Assembly: GCA_050694055.1 (NCBI GenBank)
Contig: JBOGWX010000021.1
Coordinates: 1-29,694, forward strand
Length of the DNA stretch: 29,694 bases
Origin: WHSV01 sp050694055
GTDB taxonomy: Bacteria; Actinomycetota; CADDZG01; WHSQ01
Direction of reading: 5' to 3'
Part shown: positions 1 through 9,843 of the stretch, one piece after another
Layout: every line of letters starts with the position of its first letter
How positions within the stretch are numbered: the first letter of the stretch is position 1
Position numbers and translations under genes: made by a program
The notes under the pieces: generated by a model
Seen by the model: the letters and a program-made list of their open reading frames with translations, nothing else
Databases searched by the model: none
Told to the model about the DNA's origin: nothing

Positions 1-2
1 CC

Positions 3-296
3 CCAAAACTGCTCGATGAGGATGCGGCGGTGGCCCTGCTTACGTCCGTGCCGGAGGCAAACGTGCCCTCCGACCAGGCGCGCGCTTTCGTCGAAAAAAG
101 CCTGAGAGGGCTCCCGGCGCTTCAATCGGTTCTCGATCAGCGGGCCGATGACCTCGCAGCCGAACTCCTGGCGTCGCATCGTCGCATACGGGCCGCGGCG
201 GGTGCGGCGCGACGAGGCCTTGATGTCAGCGCCCAAAAACCGGCCGACATCCTTGGCGTCTATCTGTACCTGCCGCAGCCTCGAGTGGCCACATGA
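3..296 (+). CDS. C-terminal end of a helicase-like protein (5' end outside window)
   Basis: The reading frame is open from the window edge and stops at TGA 294-296, so only the last ~97 residues are visible. They resemble the C-terminal tail of large SNF2/DEAD-type helicases that sit directly upstream of Eco57I-like methyltransferases in DISARM-like defence loci: a charged helical stretch with a HRRIRAAA segment and a terminal PADILGVYLYLP motif. No helicase motif lies in this piece, so the family call rests on the tail and on gene order. The stop overlaps the next gene's start as ATGA (293-296), which indicates translational coupling with the methyltransferase. The function would be ATP-driven DNA translocation or remodelling in an anti-phage system. 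DrmD is the closest guess; another defence helicase is possible. Confidence 0.55.
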   Translation, partial: PKLLDEDAAVALLTSVPEANVPSDQARAFVEKSLRGLPALQSVLDQRADDLAAELLASHRRIRAAAGAARRGLDVSAQKPADILGVYLYLPQPRVAT

Positions 297-2044
297 GCCG
301 GGATACTTTCACGACCGTACGCGTCGCCGGCGGCATCCTGCCCCCCGACCTCCTCACCCGCTTGACCACTGCCAAGGAGGTGGAGGGTCTCGCCCCTGTG
401 GACTATCACCTCGCTCCCGGTGAGACGCTACGCGAGGCGGCGAACCGAGCATGGAGCTATCTCACGGGAGTGTGGGCCTCGTACAAGAGCGCGCTCGACA
501 AACTCCCACCGGAAGACAGAGCAACGTCACTGACGCGCGAGCGCTGGCTGCTCCTGCTATTCAAGGAGCTCGACTTTGGAAGGCTGCCGGCGACGTCGGC
601 CGGCGGACTGACTGCCGAGGGAAAGGGCTTCCCGATCAGTCACCATTGGGGAAACGTTCCGGCTCACCTGCTCGGTTACAACATCGAACTCGACAGTCGG
701 AGCACCGGAGTCGTGGGAGCGGCGGGAGCTTCACCCCAATCGCTGGTCCAGGAGTACCTGAATCGAACTGACGAGGCGCTGTGGGGGATATTGAGTAACG
801 GCCGGACGCTGCGGCTGCTGCGGGACTCGACCTCCTTGGTTGGCTCCGCATACGTGGAGTTCGATCTCGAAGCCATCTTCGATGGAGATCAGTTCAGCGA
901 CTTTCTCCTCCTCTATCTCATGCTCCATCAATCTCGTTTCGAGTCTCCCGAGGAGAATCCCGCCGAGTGCTGGCTCGAGCGCTGGCGCACGCAAGCGATC
1001 GAAACCGGGACGCGCGCCCTCGACCAGCTTCGCGACGGCGTCGCTGAGGCTTTGGAAACCCTCGGTTCGGGATTCCTTTCTCATCCCTCCAACCATGATC
1101 TGCGCCAGGCATTGAAGGACGGTTCGCTGGACCTGGCAGATTACCGACGGGCTCTTCTCCGACTTGTCTACAGGCTCCTCTTTCTTTTCGTCGCCGAGGC
1201 GCGCAGCGCCTTGTTCGAGCCAGACGCCGGCGAGACCTCCAAGCGGCGTTACCTGGACTTCTATTCGGTAGCTCACCTTCGCCGCATCTCGCTCAAGCGG
1301 CTCGGCAGCAGCCACGGCGACCTGTGGCACGGTCTGCGACAGGTACTCCGAGCACTGGGGAACGAAGCCGGGCACCCGCAGCTCGGCCTGCCGGCTCTGG
1401 GTGGCATCTTCGAGCACACCGAGCTCGATGTGGTCGACGACCACGAGCTCTCGAACCATGCATTGCTCGAAGCGGTACGAGCCTTGAGCACGGTCCGCGA
1501 TCGCACTACCGGTCCCACGCGCACGGTCGACTTCCGCAACCTCGACGCCGAGGAGCTCGGAAGCATCTACGAGTCGCTGCTGGAGCTCATTCCGAGTCAT
1601 GATCCGGCAACCAATCAGTTCAAGCTCCGGGTGGTTGCAGGCAACGAGCGCAAGACCTCCGGGTCCTACTACACGCCGACTTCTCTGATCGAATCACTGC
1701 TGGACACAGCTCTCGATCCCTTGATCGAGGAAGCCGAGAACGCCGAGGATTCCGAGCGAGCTCTGCTCGAGATCACGGTCTGCGATCCCGCCTGTGGCTC
1801 CGGACACTTCTTGGTGGCCGCCGCCCGTCGCATCGCCAAGCGCCTGGCCGCAGTCAGAACCGGCGATCCGGAGCCTGGCCCCGAGCCGGTTCGGACCGCC
1901 CTGCGCGACGTGGTGACCTCGTGCATCTACGGAGTGGACGTCAATCCTCTGGCAGCCGAATTAGCCAAGGTCAGCCTCTGGCTGGAGGCCCTGGAGCCGG
2001 GCCGGCCCGGCCACTCACCTTCCTCGACGCACAGATCAAGGTAG
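293..2044 (+). pseudogene. Adenine-specific DNA methyltransferase, N-terminal part (frameshifted)
   Basis: This is the first part of a large class I N6-adenine DNA methyltransferase of the Eco57I/DrmMI type, expected to methylate adenine in a defence or restriction context using SAM. The N-terminal ~420 residues form the long helical region typical of this group. The segment ELGSIYESLLE precedes the catalytic domain, and SAM-binding motif I is visible as VCDPACGSGHF near residues 499-509. At EALEPGRP the frame is lost: pentamers CCGGG-CCGGC-CCGGC occupy 1997-2011, and deleting one CCGGC restores EPGRPLTFLD, the usual continuation. Without that correction translation ends at 2044 after a short nonsense tail. 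The ATG at 293 overlaps the upstream stop by 4 nt. Confidence 0.85.
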
Positions 2045-3778
2045 GAAACGCGCTCCTGGGAGTTACGCCTCGACTCCTGGCCGAAGGCTTGCCGGATGCG
2101 GCCTTCAAACCGATCGAAGGGGACGACAAGAGGGTGGCCAGTGGCCTGGCCAAGCGCAACAAGCAGGAGAGGGATGGTCAGACCGAGCTCTTCGCCGAGG
2201 ACTACATCAGCGTCACAACGATCAACTTCAGCAAGGAGCTGGCGGGATGGACGAAGTCACCCGCGCTCTCGCTCGAAGAGGTCCACCGTCAGGCGCGTAG
2301 ATATAGAGAACTACAGGCATCCCGAGAACTCCATCACGCTCGCAGGGCGGCGGATGCGTGGTGTGCCGCGTTCGTTTGGCCAAAGACGGAGGGCGCTCCC
2401 TCGCCGGTCACGACGCGGGTGCTGCAAAAACTCTCATCCGGGAGCGACGGAGTATTGCAGGAGACAGTAGATGAGGTCGACGACCTCGCAGCCCGCTACC
2501 GCTTCTTTCACTGGCACCTGGAGTTCCCGCAGATCTTCGAAGTGGGCTCGGCCTCGGTATCCGGAGCGGATAGGAATGCGGGTTGGAGCGGCGGATTCTC
2601 CTGCGTACTCGGCAACCCACCTTGGGAACACATCGAGCTCAAGGAGCAGGAATTCTTCGCGGCCAACGGATCCGACATTTCGCTGGCCTCTGGTGCCGCT
2701 CGAAAGAAGCTGATTGCCAACCTATCTGGGACAGACCCTCAACTCTCCGCGAAGTATCGCGACGAGAAGCGACGGATTGATGGGCTGCGCCATTTCGCCG
2801 CAAACTCTGGACGATTTCCGCTGACCGGGCGGGGCCGTGTGAAAACCGATCCGTTGTTCGCGGAGGGGGGACGAACGTTGATCGCCCGGAGCGGCAGGCT
2901 CGGCATGGTGATACCCACCGGCATCGCCACCGATGCCACTACCCAATACTTCTTCAAGGACTTAGTGGAAAGTGCGTCGTTGGCCTCGCTATTCGACTTT
3001 GAGAATGCAAGACCACTCTTTGCAGGCGTCCACCGCAGCTACAAGTTCTGTCTTCTCACGCTCAACGGCCCATCAATCAAGGAAGCAGCGGCCGAGTTCG
3101 CCTTCTTCCTTCTCGATCCCAATGAGCTGGCCAAGGACGACGTCCGCTTCGAGCTGAAGCCGGATGAGATCACACTGCTTAACCCGAACACAGGTACCTG
3201 CCCCATCTTCCGCTCCCGCCGCGACGCTGAGATCACGCTCTCGATCTACCGCCGAGTCCCGGTATTGATCAAGAAGAACGATCCCGACGGGAATCCGTGG
3301 GGTTTGTCATTCTCTCAAGGGCTATTCAACATGACATCTGATTCTCATCTCTTTCACACGCGGGACGAGTTGGAGGCCGAGGGGTGGCTTCTCAAGGGCA
3401 ACGTATTCGAGCGAGGCAACGATCGGATGCTGCCCCTCTACGAGGCGAAGATGATCCACCACTTCGATCATCGCTGGGCCACCTACGACGGCGACAAGAT
3501 CCGAGACTGCACCCCCGCCGAGAAGGACGATCCGAACTTCAGTCCACTACCGCGCTACTGGGTATCAGAGAAAGAGGTAACCGCCCGCCTAGAAGGCCGC
3601 TGGAACCACAAATGGCTCCTAGGCTGGCGAGACATCTGTCGAAGCACAGATGAGAGAACCATGCTTTGCTCCATGTTTCCTAGGTCTGCGGCTCCCGATG
3701 GGATGCTCTTGATGCTTCCAACAGACGGATCGCCTCTGTGCTTGCTGTCCGTTCTCGCGTCCTTCATCTTGGACTTTA
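2012..3778 (+). pseudogene. Adenine-specific DNA methyltransferase, middle part
   Basis: This continues the methyltransferase in another frame, starting with PLTFLDAQIKVGNALLG, which fits directly onto the end of the first part. It contains catalytic motif IV as NPPW in LGNPPWEHIELKEQEFF (about 2611-2661), which flips and methylates the adenine amino group. After that comes a long region that probably includes the target-recognition domain. The protein reads FILDF and is then interrupted after position 3778 by an insertion sequence, giving a spurious ECstop. The open frame extends upstream to an ATG at 1921, but that start lies inside motif-bearing sequence of the first part and is not a natural start. 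Confidence 0.85.
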
Positions 3779-5082
3779 GGGAGTGTTAGACAACAATCCG
3801 CGCGTTAATGCCCGGCGGGAGATAGCCTTGATGCGTGCAGGTCACCGAGGAAGCTCTGCGTGCCAAGCTGGCTGTGGTGATGCCCCACCTTGACGAGCGA
3901 CAGCGACGCATCTTGGCCGGAGCTGAGGCCCGGGCGGTAGGGCGGGGCGGCATCGCGATGGTGGCAAGGGCGACGGGCATGTCCCGCTCGACGGTGCAGA
4001 ACGCCGTCGCAGAGGTCGACGCCGGCGTCGAGCCGTCGCCGCGCGTGCGTCGGCCCGGAGGCGGGCGCAAGGCTCTCACCGACCTCGACAAGACCTTGCT
4101 CACCGACCTCGACGCGCTGGTGGAGCCGGAGTCGCGCGGCGATCCGGAGTGTCCGTTGCGCTGGACCGCCAAGAGCACCCGCACGCTCGCCCGCGAGCTG
4201 CGCGCTAAAGGCCACGAGGTAAGCCACGTCGTTGTGCGCGAGCTCCTCTATCGCCTCGGCTACAGCCTGCAGGCGAACGTCAAGACCAAAGAGGGTGCCC
4301 AGCATCCTGATCGCGATGCACAGTTCCGCTACCTCAACGACCGCAGCGCCGCCCACCTCGACGCCGGGCAACCGGTTATCTCGGTTGACACCAAGAAGAA
4401 GGAACTGGTGGGTGACTACGCCAACAAGGGGCGGGAGTGGAACCCACAGGGCGAGCCCGAAAAGGTCAACATCTACGACTTCGTCGATCCCACGGTCGGC
4501 AAGGCGATCCCCTACGGCGTCTACGACGTTGGCTCGAACACGGGCTGGGTGTCGGTGGGAACCGACCATGACACCGCTGGCTTTGCCGTCGCGACCATTC
4601 GCCGGTGGTGGGACATGATCGGTGCGCGCTCCTATCCCACCGCCACGAAACTGCTCGTATCGGCCGACGGCGGCGGCTCGAACTCTTACCGCTCACGGCT
4701 GTGGAAAATCGAGCTCGCGCAGCTCGCCGCCGAGACCGGGCTCGAGATCACGGTATGCCACCTGCCGCCGGGCACATCGAAGTGGAACAAGATCGAACAT
4801 CGTCTGTTCTCTCACATCTCGATGAACTGGCGAGGCCGGCCGCTTACCAGTCATCAAGTCGTGGTCGATCTCATCGGCTCGACCACCACCCGAAAGGGCC
4901 TCAAGGTCCGAGCCGAGCTCGATACGGCCACTTATGAGACCGGTGTCAAGGTCAGCGACGCTGAACTCGCCGAGGTGCCTTTGCGCAAGCACGATTTCCA
5001 CGGGGAGTGGAACTACACGATCCTGTCCGCGCCCAACTCCGATGACAGCAATGAGGCCGTCTAATTTCCTACCGAGCCCTTA
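3776..5082. mobile_element. ISAzo13-type insertion sequence inside the methyltransferase gene
   Basis: The element spans about 3779-5079. It is flanked by TTA on the left (3776-3778) and TTA on the right (5080-5082), which fits a 3-bp target duplication, although a 2-bp TA duplication cannot be excluded. Both ends read inward from GGG: left GGGAGTGTTAGAC, right (reverse complement) GGGCTCGGTAGG followed soon by TTAGAC. The terminal repeats are therefore short and imperfect. Joining 3778 to 5083 gives TTG-GAC-TTT-AGC-GCT-CGA, that is LDFSARQKVGG, which restores the methyltransferase exactly. The element carries one intact transposase gene and appears recent. Confidence 0.85.
3835..5064 (+). 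CDS. ISAzo13 family transposase
   Basis: This is a full-length DDE transposase of 409 aa. Near the N-terminus a helix-turn-helix-like stretch contains ARATGMSRSTVQNA, followed by RVRRPGGGRKALT and PLRWTAKSTRTLA, which are characteristic of the ISAzo13 (Rhodopirellula-type) family. The catalytic acids I read are D185 (SVDTKKKELVGDY), D278 (SADGGGSN) and E321 (WNKIEHRLFSHI). The C-terminus ends with FHGEWNYTI, another family hallmark. The start is GTG 3835 with a GGGAG stretch upstream. The gene fills nearly the whole element and has no frameshift, so it is probably active or only recently inactivated. Confidence 0.93.
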   Translation: MQVTEEALRAKLAVVMPHLDERQRRILAGAEARAVGRGGIAMVARATGMSRSTVQNAVAEVDAGVEPSPRVRRPGGGRKALTDLDKTLLTDLDALVEPESRGDPECPLRWTAKSTRTLARELRAKGHEVSHVVVRELLYRLGYSLQANVKTKEGAQHPDRDAQFRYLNDRSAAHLDAGQPVISVDTKKKELVGDYANKGREWNPQGEPEKVNIYDFVDPTVGKAIPYGVYDVGSNTGWVSVGTDHDTAGFAVATIRRWWDMIGARSYPTATKLLVSADGGGSNSYRSRLWKIELAQLAAETGLEITVCHLPPGTSKWNKIEHRLFSHISMNWRGRPLTSHQVVVDLIGSTTTRKGLKVRAELDTATYETGVKVSDAELAEVPLRKHDFHGEWNYTILSAPNSDDSNEAV

Positions 5083-5585
5083 GCGCTCGACAAAAAGTCG
5101 GCGGCACACACCTGAAGTTCTTTACCACTTATCAGCTGCCCGTAGTCCCGCCCCCCATGCTTGCTGAGACTTCGCCATGGGATTCCCGGGTGGATAACTC
5201 CACTTGGATCGCCACTCTAGCTACGGAGCTAATGTGCACAAGCGAAGCGATGAGTGTGCCACTCCTCGAATTTGGCAACGAGGGCGCTTCGTTTGTCTGG
5301 GAACCCCAGAGAAGACATCTCTTACGGAATGAACTCGATGCCGCCTTCTTTCATCTGTATGGAGTCGAGCGCGGCGACGTCGCTTACATCATGGATACGT
5401 TTCCCATCGTTAGGCGAAAGGATGAGCAGGAGTATGGCGAATACCGCACCAAGCGTTTGATCCTCGAGGTCTACGACGCCATGTCGAAGGCCATCGCGAC
5501 GGGCGAGCCCTACCAGACCATCCTCGACCCTCCTCCCGGCGAAGGCCCGAGGCATCCGGAAAGGACCAGACACAATGGACACTGA
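5083..5585 (+). pseudogene. Adenine-specific DNA methyltransferase, C-terminal part
   Basis: This is the remainder of the methyltransferase downstream of the insertion sequence. Read in the frame beginning AGC (A3778 joined to 5083-5084), it gives SARQKVGGTHLKFFTTYQ and then the conserved C-terminal block with RHLLRNELDAAFFHLYG, DTFPIVRRKDE, YGEYRTKRLILEVYDAM and GEPYQTILDPPP. These motifs end Eco57I/DrmMI-like methyltransferases. An internal ATG at 5157 opens a 142-aa frame, but no methyltransferase fold could form from it alone. The stop at 5585 overlaps the next gene's ATG at 5575 by 11 nt, so the three genes were originally one operon. Confidence 0.85.
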
Positions 5586-7355
5586 ACCTCGCTCGACCGC
5601 GGCGTCTCGGCCTTGGGCTCAGGACATCGAACGAGCAGGCAAGCGGATCTTCGAGTCGGGTTGGCGAAACGACGACTCGGTCTTCACTCCCGGCCGTCCA
5701 ATTTGGACCCGTGACAACACCGACGAGCTTTACCGCCACTTCGTAGAACAACCCGACGCCGGCGAGTCGAGTTATGTAGAGAAATTGACCAAGCAGCTAG
5801 CCGACGCTTCCGACGATGCCATTCAGCTGATGGGTGAGCTGCAGTACCTAAACGTGTTGCCTCTAGCCGACTACCACGCTGCTACCAAGCGAAGAACGAT
5901 CGAGAACGTCCTGAACCTAGCCAACGATCCCGTACAGCTCCCCGACGACATCGTCGCAAGCTTCGGCCACTCACTGTTCAACGGAGGCGTGGCCTTCAAA
6001 ACGTTGCGATGGCAGCAGCTTTCTTACTTGATCCAATGCATACGAGACTTCAAGGGACTCCCCCCGGACCGGCAACAAGCGATCCTCGCCGACCCTTGGG
6101 CATTCAAGGAATTCGCGATGGCTGCGCCCGGCCCGCGCGCGCCTTCGCAGCGGCATTCCCTTCTCTTTCTTGCCTTCCCGGCTTACTTCGAGCCAATCGT
6201 CGCCGTTCACCACAAGAAAGCGATTCGAGAAGCCTTTCGCGATCACCTAACTGAGTCTACGGGTGATCTCGATCAGGACCTCCTCGCGATCAGAAGCGCC
6301 CTGGAAAATGAAAGCGATGATCCCATCAATTACTACAAGCCTCCCTACGTCCAGCGATGGCAGCCCTCTAAGGGCACAGTGGACGAACCAACGGATAAGA
6401 AAAGGGCGCCTGAAGTCACAGTCAGTGCCGAGACCGAAGCCCGCAGAGCGTGGTTGGTGCGCGGATCCAGTGTGCAGGGAATGAACCTCGTCCCGAGTTG
6501 GCTGGAGGAGGGGTTCTGTTCACTCGCGGCGACCAACCTTCGCCCCATCGAGAGCGCGCCCGACCAGGATGTACTGAAGGAAATGGTCGAATCCGACTAC
6601 TCGCACGTTTCTTACAACGCCCGGCGCGACAAGGTCCGCGAGTTCCATTCCTTCCTCTCGCGCATGCAGGCCGGCGATCTCGTTGCCACCACGAGCCAGG
6701 GTCAGTTGTATGTCGGGACCATCACTGGGGAACCCGTCTATCAAGCAAGTCCCGACGGCCGATCAAACCTCCGCAGGACCGTGGCCTGGAAAAATGGCGA
6801 CAACCCCGTCGACTATGCCCAGCTCCCCGAGCCTCTGCCTGCGCGGCTTGCAAATCCCACCGACGTCGTTGAGCTGACCGAACAGCTTGGGCTACTGGAA
6901 GCATTGATCGGCGAGGAACCCACGCAGCGGCAGGACGTGGAGCTTGCCCTGGTCGACGCCACCCCCGAACTGGCCGAATCGCTCCACGTCGATCTCGACT
7001 GGCTCCGGGAGTGCATCGACCTTCTGCGGCATCACCGGCAGATGATCTTCTACGGGCCTCCCGGAACCGGGAAGACCTACATTGCCCAGCGACTGGCGTG
7101 GCACCTCGCCGGCCGAGATGCGACCAAGCTCGTGCAGTTCCACCCCGCCTACTCCTACGAGGACTTCTTCGAAGGCTTCCGCCCCGCCTCGGCCGACGGC
7201 AGGGGCAGTGTCGGTTTCGAACTGACGCCCGGGCCCTCCCGTCGCATGGTCGATGCGGCACGAGAGCATCCCGAGCGGCCTCACGTTCTGATTATCGACG
7301 AGATCAACCGAGCGAATCTGGCCAAGGTCTTTGGAGAGCTGTATTTCCTGCTCGA
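5575..7355 (+). pseudogene. McrB-type AAA+ NTPase with EVE/PUA-like domain, 3'-truncated
   Basis: This is a McrB-family AAA+ protein, the motor of modified-DNA-dependent McrBC restriction. Residues 1-290 are a helical domain I do not recognise. Residues ~292-455 start AWLVRG and contain GDLVATTSQGQLYVGTITG; they look like an EVE/PUA-superfamily domain, a fold often used to read modified bases. The AAA+ core follows: Walker A GPPGTGKT at 494-501, HPAYSYEDFFEGFRP, and Walker B IIDEINRANLAKVFGEL near 573-589. Homology stops at LYFLLE; the McrB signature MNTADRS, the arginine finger region and any mcrC partner are missing. Beyond ~7355 the frame runs to 7536 only as antisense of a RibD/DHFR gene. 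The start ATG has AAAGGA 9 nt upstream. Confidence 0.8.
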
Positions 7356-7896
7356 GCGGTTCGAGCGAGACGTTCCCGACGCCGTCGAACAGCCGCTCCC
7401 CCGCGCCAAGCAGCACCGGCGCCACGTGCAGCCGCAATTCGTCGATCAGCCCCGCCGCCAAGTACTGATTCACGGTCGTGGCGCCCCCGGCAATCGCGAT
7501 GTTCGAGTCGCCCGCCGCCGTACGCGCCTGCGCTAACGCAGACTCGATCCCGTCCGTGACGAAGGTGAACGTCGTGCCTCCCTTCATCGTCAGGGGCTCG
7601 CGCGAGTGTTGTGTCAGCACGAACACCGGACGGCGATAGGGCGGCTCTTCTCCCCACCAGCCCTTCCACTCCTCGTCCCAGGCGCCACGACCGGGGCCGA
7701 ACATGTTGCGACCCACGATGAACGCACCTGCCTCAGTAATCGCCTTGATCTCTGGCGCGTTCGCGCCTGGGTCGTCGAACATCCACTGGTGCAGGCGCCC
7801 TTCGACTCCCTCACCGAAAGGGTTATCCAGACTCTGATTCGGACCGGCGACGAAGCCGTCGACGGACATGGCCATGTCAGACGTAACCTTGCTCAC
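7355..7896 (-). pseudogene. RibD C-terminal/DHFR-fold family protein, C-terminally truncated
   Basis: This protein has a dihydrofolate-reductase-like fold of the RibD C-terminal family (NADPH-binding, usual length about 190-210 aa, substrate unknown). Visible motifs are MAMSVDGFVAGP, FIVGRNMFGPGRGAW, PVFVLTQH, IAIAGGATTVNQYLAAGLIDEL and HVAPVLLGAGERLFDG. The start is GTG 7896, because AAGGAGG lies 8 nt upstream of it; a GTG two codons earlier sits too close to the ribosome-binding site. Homology ends at about VSLEPLE, where the sequence becomes antisense mcrB. The open frame continues to 6892 as a chimeric tail. The last ~25-30 residues, including the final beta strand, are missing, so the product is probably defective. 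Confidence 0.8.
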
Positions 7897-8142
7897 CCGC
7901 ACTACCTCCTTGTCTTCAACGGGGGGCGCTCCCTATGGCCGCCGCGCTCTTGAACACCGCCGACACGATTCTAGGAGGTCGACCGAAAGCTGGTGGCGCA
8001 GACGATGGCCGAGCAGCTCACGGTGGTTACCAAAGAGGTCGGATCGGCATGTACGGAGTGGCGAGCCTGCCGGCATAGAAGGGCGCCGCAAGGCTGTGCG
8101 GTGCGGCGCAGGTATGGCGAGGGCTGGAGATCCTATAGTTGG

Positions 8143-8160
8143 CTGGTCTCCCAAGACCAG
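8143..8160 (+). other. Perfect hairpin upstream of the luxR-type gene
   Basis: CTGGTCT at 8143-8149 and AGACCAG at 8154-8160 form a perfect 7-bp stem with loop CCCA, 36 nt before the regulator's ATG. It may be an operator or a 5' leader hairpin. It is the only structure I see in the ~300-bp divergent gap 7897-8196, which otherwise shows no gene. Confidence 0.35.
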
Positions 8161-8196
8161 AACGGCATAGTTTCGTAACCTCGAAGGCGAGTGCCG

Positions 8197-9843
8197 ATGA
8201 GCGACGTGACCGATCTGCTGGAGGGGGCGCGCGAGGCCTACCGTCGGCGCGACTGGACCAGCGCTCGCAAGGGGTTCGGCGCGGCGCGCGAAGGCGCGGC
8301 GCTGTCCGCAAAGGATCTCTCCGCGCTGGCCGACTGCGCGTGGTGGCTGGGCGACCTCGACGAGGCGCTGCCCGCCCAGCAGGAGGCCTACCGGCGCTAC
8401 ATTGACGCCGGGCAGCCGCGCCCGGCCGCGCTCATGGCGCTGGAGACCGGCTACACGCTGGCGCTGCGCGGCGAGGAGGCGCAGGCGTCGGGCTGGATGA
8501 GCCGGGCGCTCCGCCTGCTCGAGGACGAACCCGAGTCTGCGGAGCACGGCTACCTCGTCTACATCGAGTTCGAGGACGCGCTCGGCGCGTCCGACCTCGA
8601 TACCGCGGTCACGCGTGCGCGCCGGGTCCAGGACATGGGGCATCGCTTCGAGGATCCGAACCTCGTGGCGATGGGCGTGGTCGGCCAGGGCCGGGTGGTG
8701 GTGAAGCAGGGGCGGGTCGGCGAGGGCATGGCGCTGCTCGACGAGGCGATGGTCGCGGCGATCTCGGACGACCTCGAGCCGGGCTGGGCGGGCAACATCT
8801 ACTGCCACTTGATGCTCGCCTGCCACGAGATCGCCGACCTGCGCCGGGCGGGCGAGTGGACCCAGGCGACGGCGCGCTGGTGCGAGAGCATGCCGGGCGC
8901 GGGACCGTTCATGGGGATCTGCCGCGTGCACCGCGCGCAGTTGCTTCAGGTGCAGGGCGCCTGGGACGAAGCCGAGCGCGAGGTCGGGCGCGTCTGCGAT
9001 GAGCTCGCCCACTTCCACGTCGGCATCGTGGCGGAGGCGCACTACGAGCTTGGCAACCTTCGGAGGCAACGGGGAGACCTGACCGGCGCGGAGGCGGCGT
9101 TTACGACGGCGCACGGCCTGGGCCGGGATCCCCAACCGGGCATGGCGCTGCTCCGCCTCGCCCAGGAGCGGGCCGAGAGCGCGGCCGCATCGATCCGGAG
9201 CGCCCTCGCCGCGGAGGAGCGCGATCCGCTCGCGCGGGCGCGCCTGCTCCCGGCCGCGGTCGAGATCGCCCTCGCCGCCGGCGACGTCGACTACGCGCGC
9301 GCCGCGAGCGAGCAGCTCGACCGGATCGCGCGCACTTACGGCACGGCGGGCCTGGCCGCGTCGTCCTCGCACGCTCGGGGCGCGGTCCTGCTCGCGGACG
9401 GCGGCGCGGACAAGGCGCTTCAGCCGTTGCGCGAGGCGCTCAAGCTCTGGCAGGAGCTGCGCGCCCCATACGAGGCGGCCCGCGTGCGCGTGCTCGTGGC
9501 CCGTGCGTACGAGGCGCTGCACGACCGGGACAGCGCGACGCTCGAGCGGGAGGCGGCGCGCGCGGAGTTCGTCCGCCTGGGCGCGCCGCCGGACACAGGG
9601 GCTGGCGCAAGCGTAGCGAAGCCCACCCGTAAGGACGGACTGACCGACCGGGAGGCGCAGATCCTCGCCATGGTGGCAACCGGGCAGACGAACCAGCAGA
9701 TCGCGGCCGAGCTCGTGCTCAGCATCCGCACCGTCGAGCGTCACCTTGCCACCGTCTACCAAAAGCTGGGCCTGCGGGGACGCAGCGCCCGCGCTGCCGC
9801 CGTGAGCTACGCCCTGCGCGACGGTCGTCTGCCCGTCTCCTGA
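8197..9843 (+). CDS. LuxR family transcriptional regulator with TPR-like sensor region
   Basis: This is a cytoplasmic DNA-binding regulator of about 548 aa. Residues 1-~450 are tandem helical repeats of TPR/MalT type (segments such as AREAYRRRDWTSARKGF, ALLDEAMVAAI, YELGNLRRQRGDLTGAEAAF). The C-terminal LuxR/GerE helix-turn-helix is near residues 482-545, with LTDREAQILAMVATGQTNQQIAAEL and RTVERHLATVYQKLG. There is no N-terminal AAA+/NACHT ATPase, so it is a short form of the LAL group. The ATG at 8197 is preferred over GTG 8191 because AAGG lies 9 nt upstream of it. The SAM methyltransferase 176 bp downstream on the same strand is its likely target. Its signal is unknown. Confidence 0.88.
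   Translation: MSDVTDLLEGAREAYRRRDWTSARKGFGAAREGAALSAKDLSALADCAWWLGDLDEALPAQQEAYRRYIDAGQPRPAALMALETGYTLALRGEEAQASGWMSRALRLLEDEPESAEHGYLVYIEFEDALGASDLDTAVTRARRVQDMGHRFEDPNLVAMGVVGQGRVVVKQGRVGEGMALLDEAMVAAISDDLEPGWAGNIYCHLMLACHEIADLRRAGEWTQATARWCESMPGAGPFMGICRVHRAQLLQVQGAWDEAEREVGRVCDELAHFHVGIVAEAHYELGNLRRQRGDLTGAEAAFTTAHGLGRDPQPGMALLRLAQERAESAAASIRSALAAEERDPLARARLLPAAVEIALAAGDVDYARAASEQLDRIARTYGTAGLAASSSHARGAVLLADGGADKALQPLREALKLWQELRAPYEAARVRVLVARAYEALHDRDSATLEREAARAEFVRLGAPPDTGAGASVAKPTRKDGLTDREAQILAMVATGQTNQQIAAELVLSIRTVERHLATVYQKLGLRGRSARAAAVSYALRDGRLPVS

Noticed and set aside
731..1600. 289-aa open frame on the - strand
   Set aside because: It is a shadow of the methyltransferase N-terminal part, with no ribosome-binding site or domain.
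1921..3789. Separate second methyltransferase subunit starting at ATG 1921
   Set aside because: Its first ~30 residues are an alternate-frame reading of conserved sequence, and a 5-bp correction merges it with the upstream part.
6892..7902. 336-aa fusion of RibD/DHFR with a novel C-terminal domain
   Set aside because: The C-terminal half is only antisense mcrB; the frame crosses the junction by chance.
7933..9762. 609-aa open frame on the - strand
   Set aside because: It is antisense to the LuxR-type gene, has the Arg/Val/Leu-rich composition of high-GC shadow frames and shows no domain.
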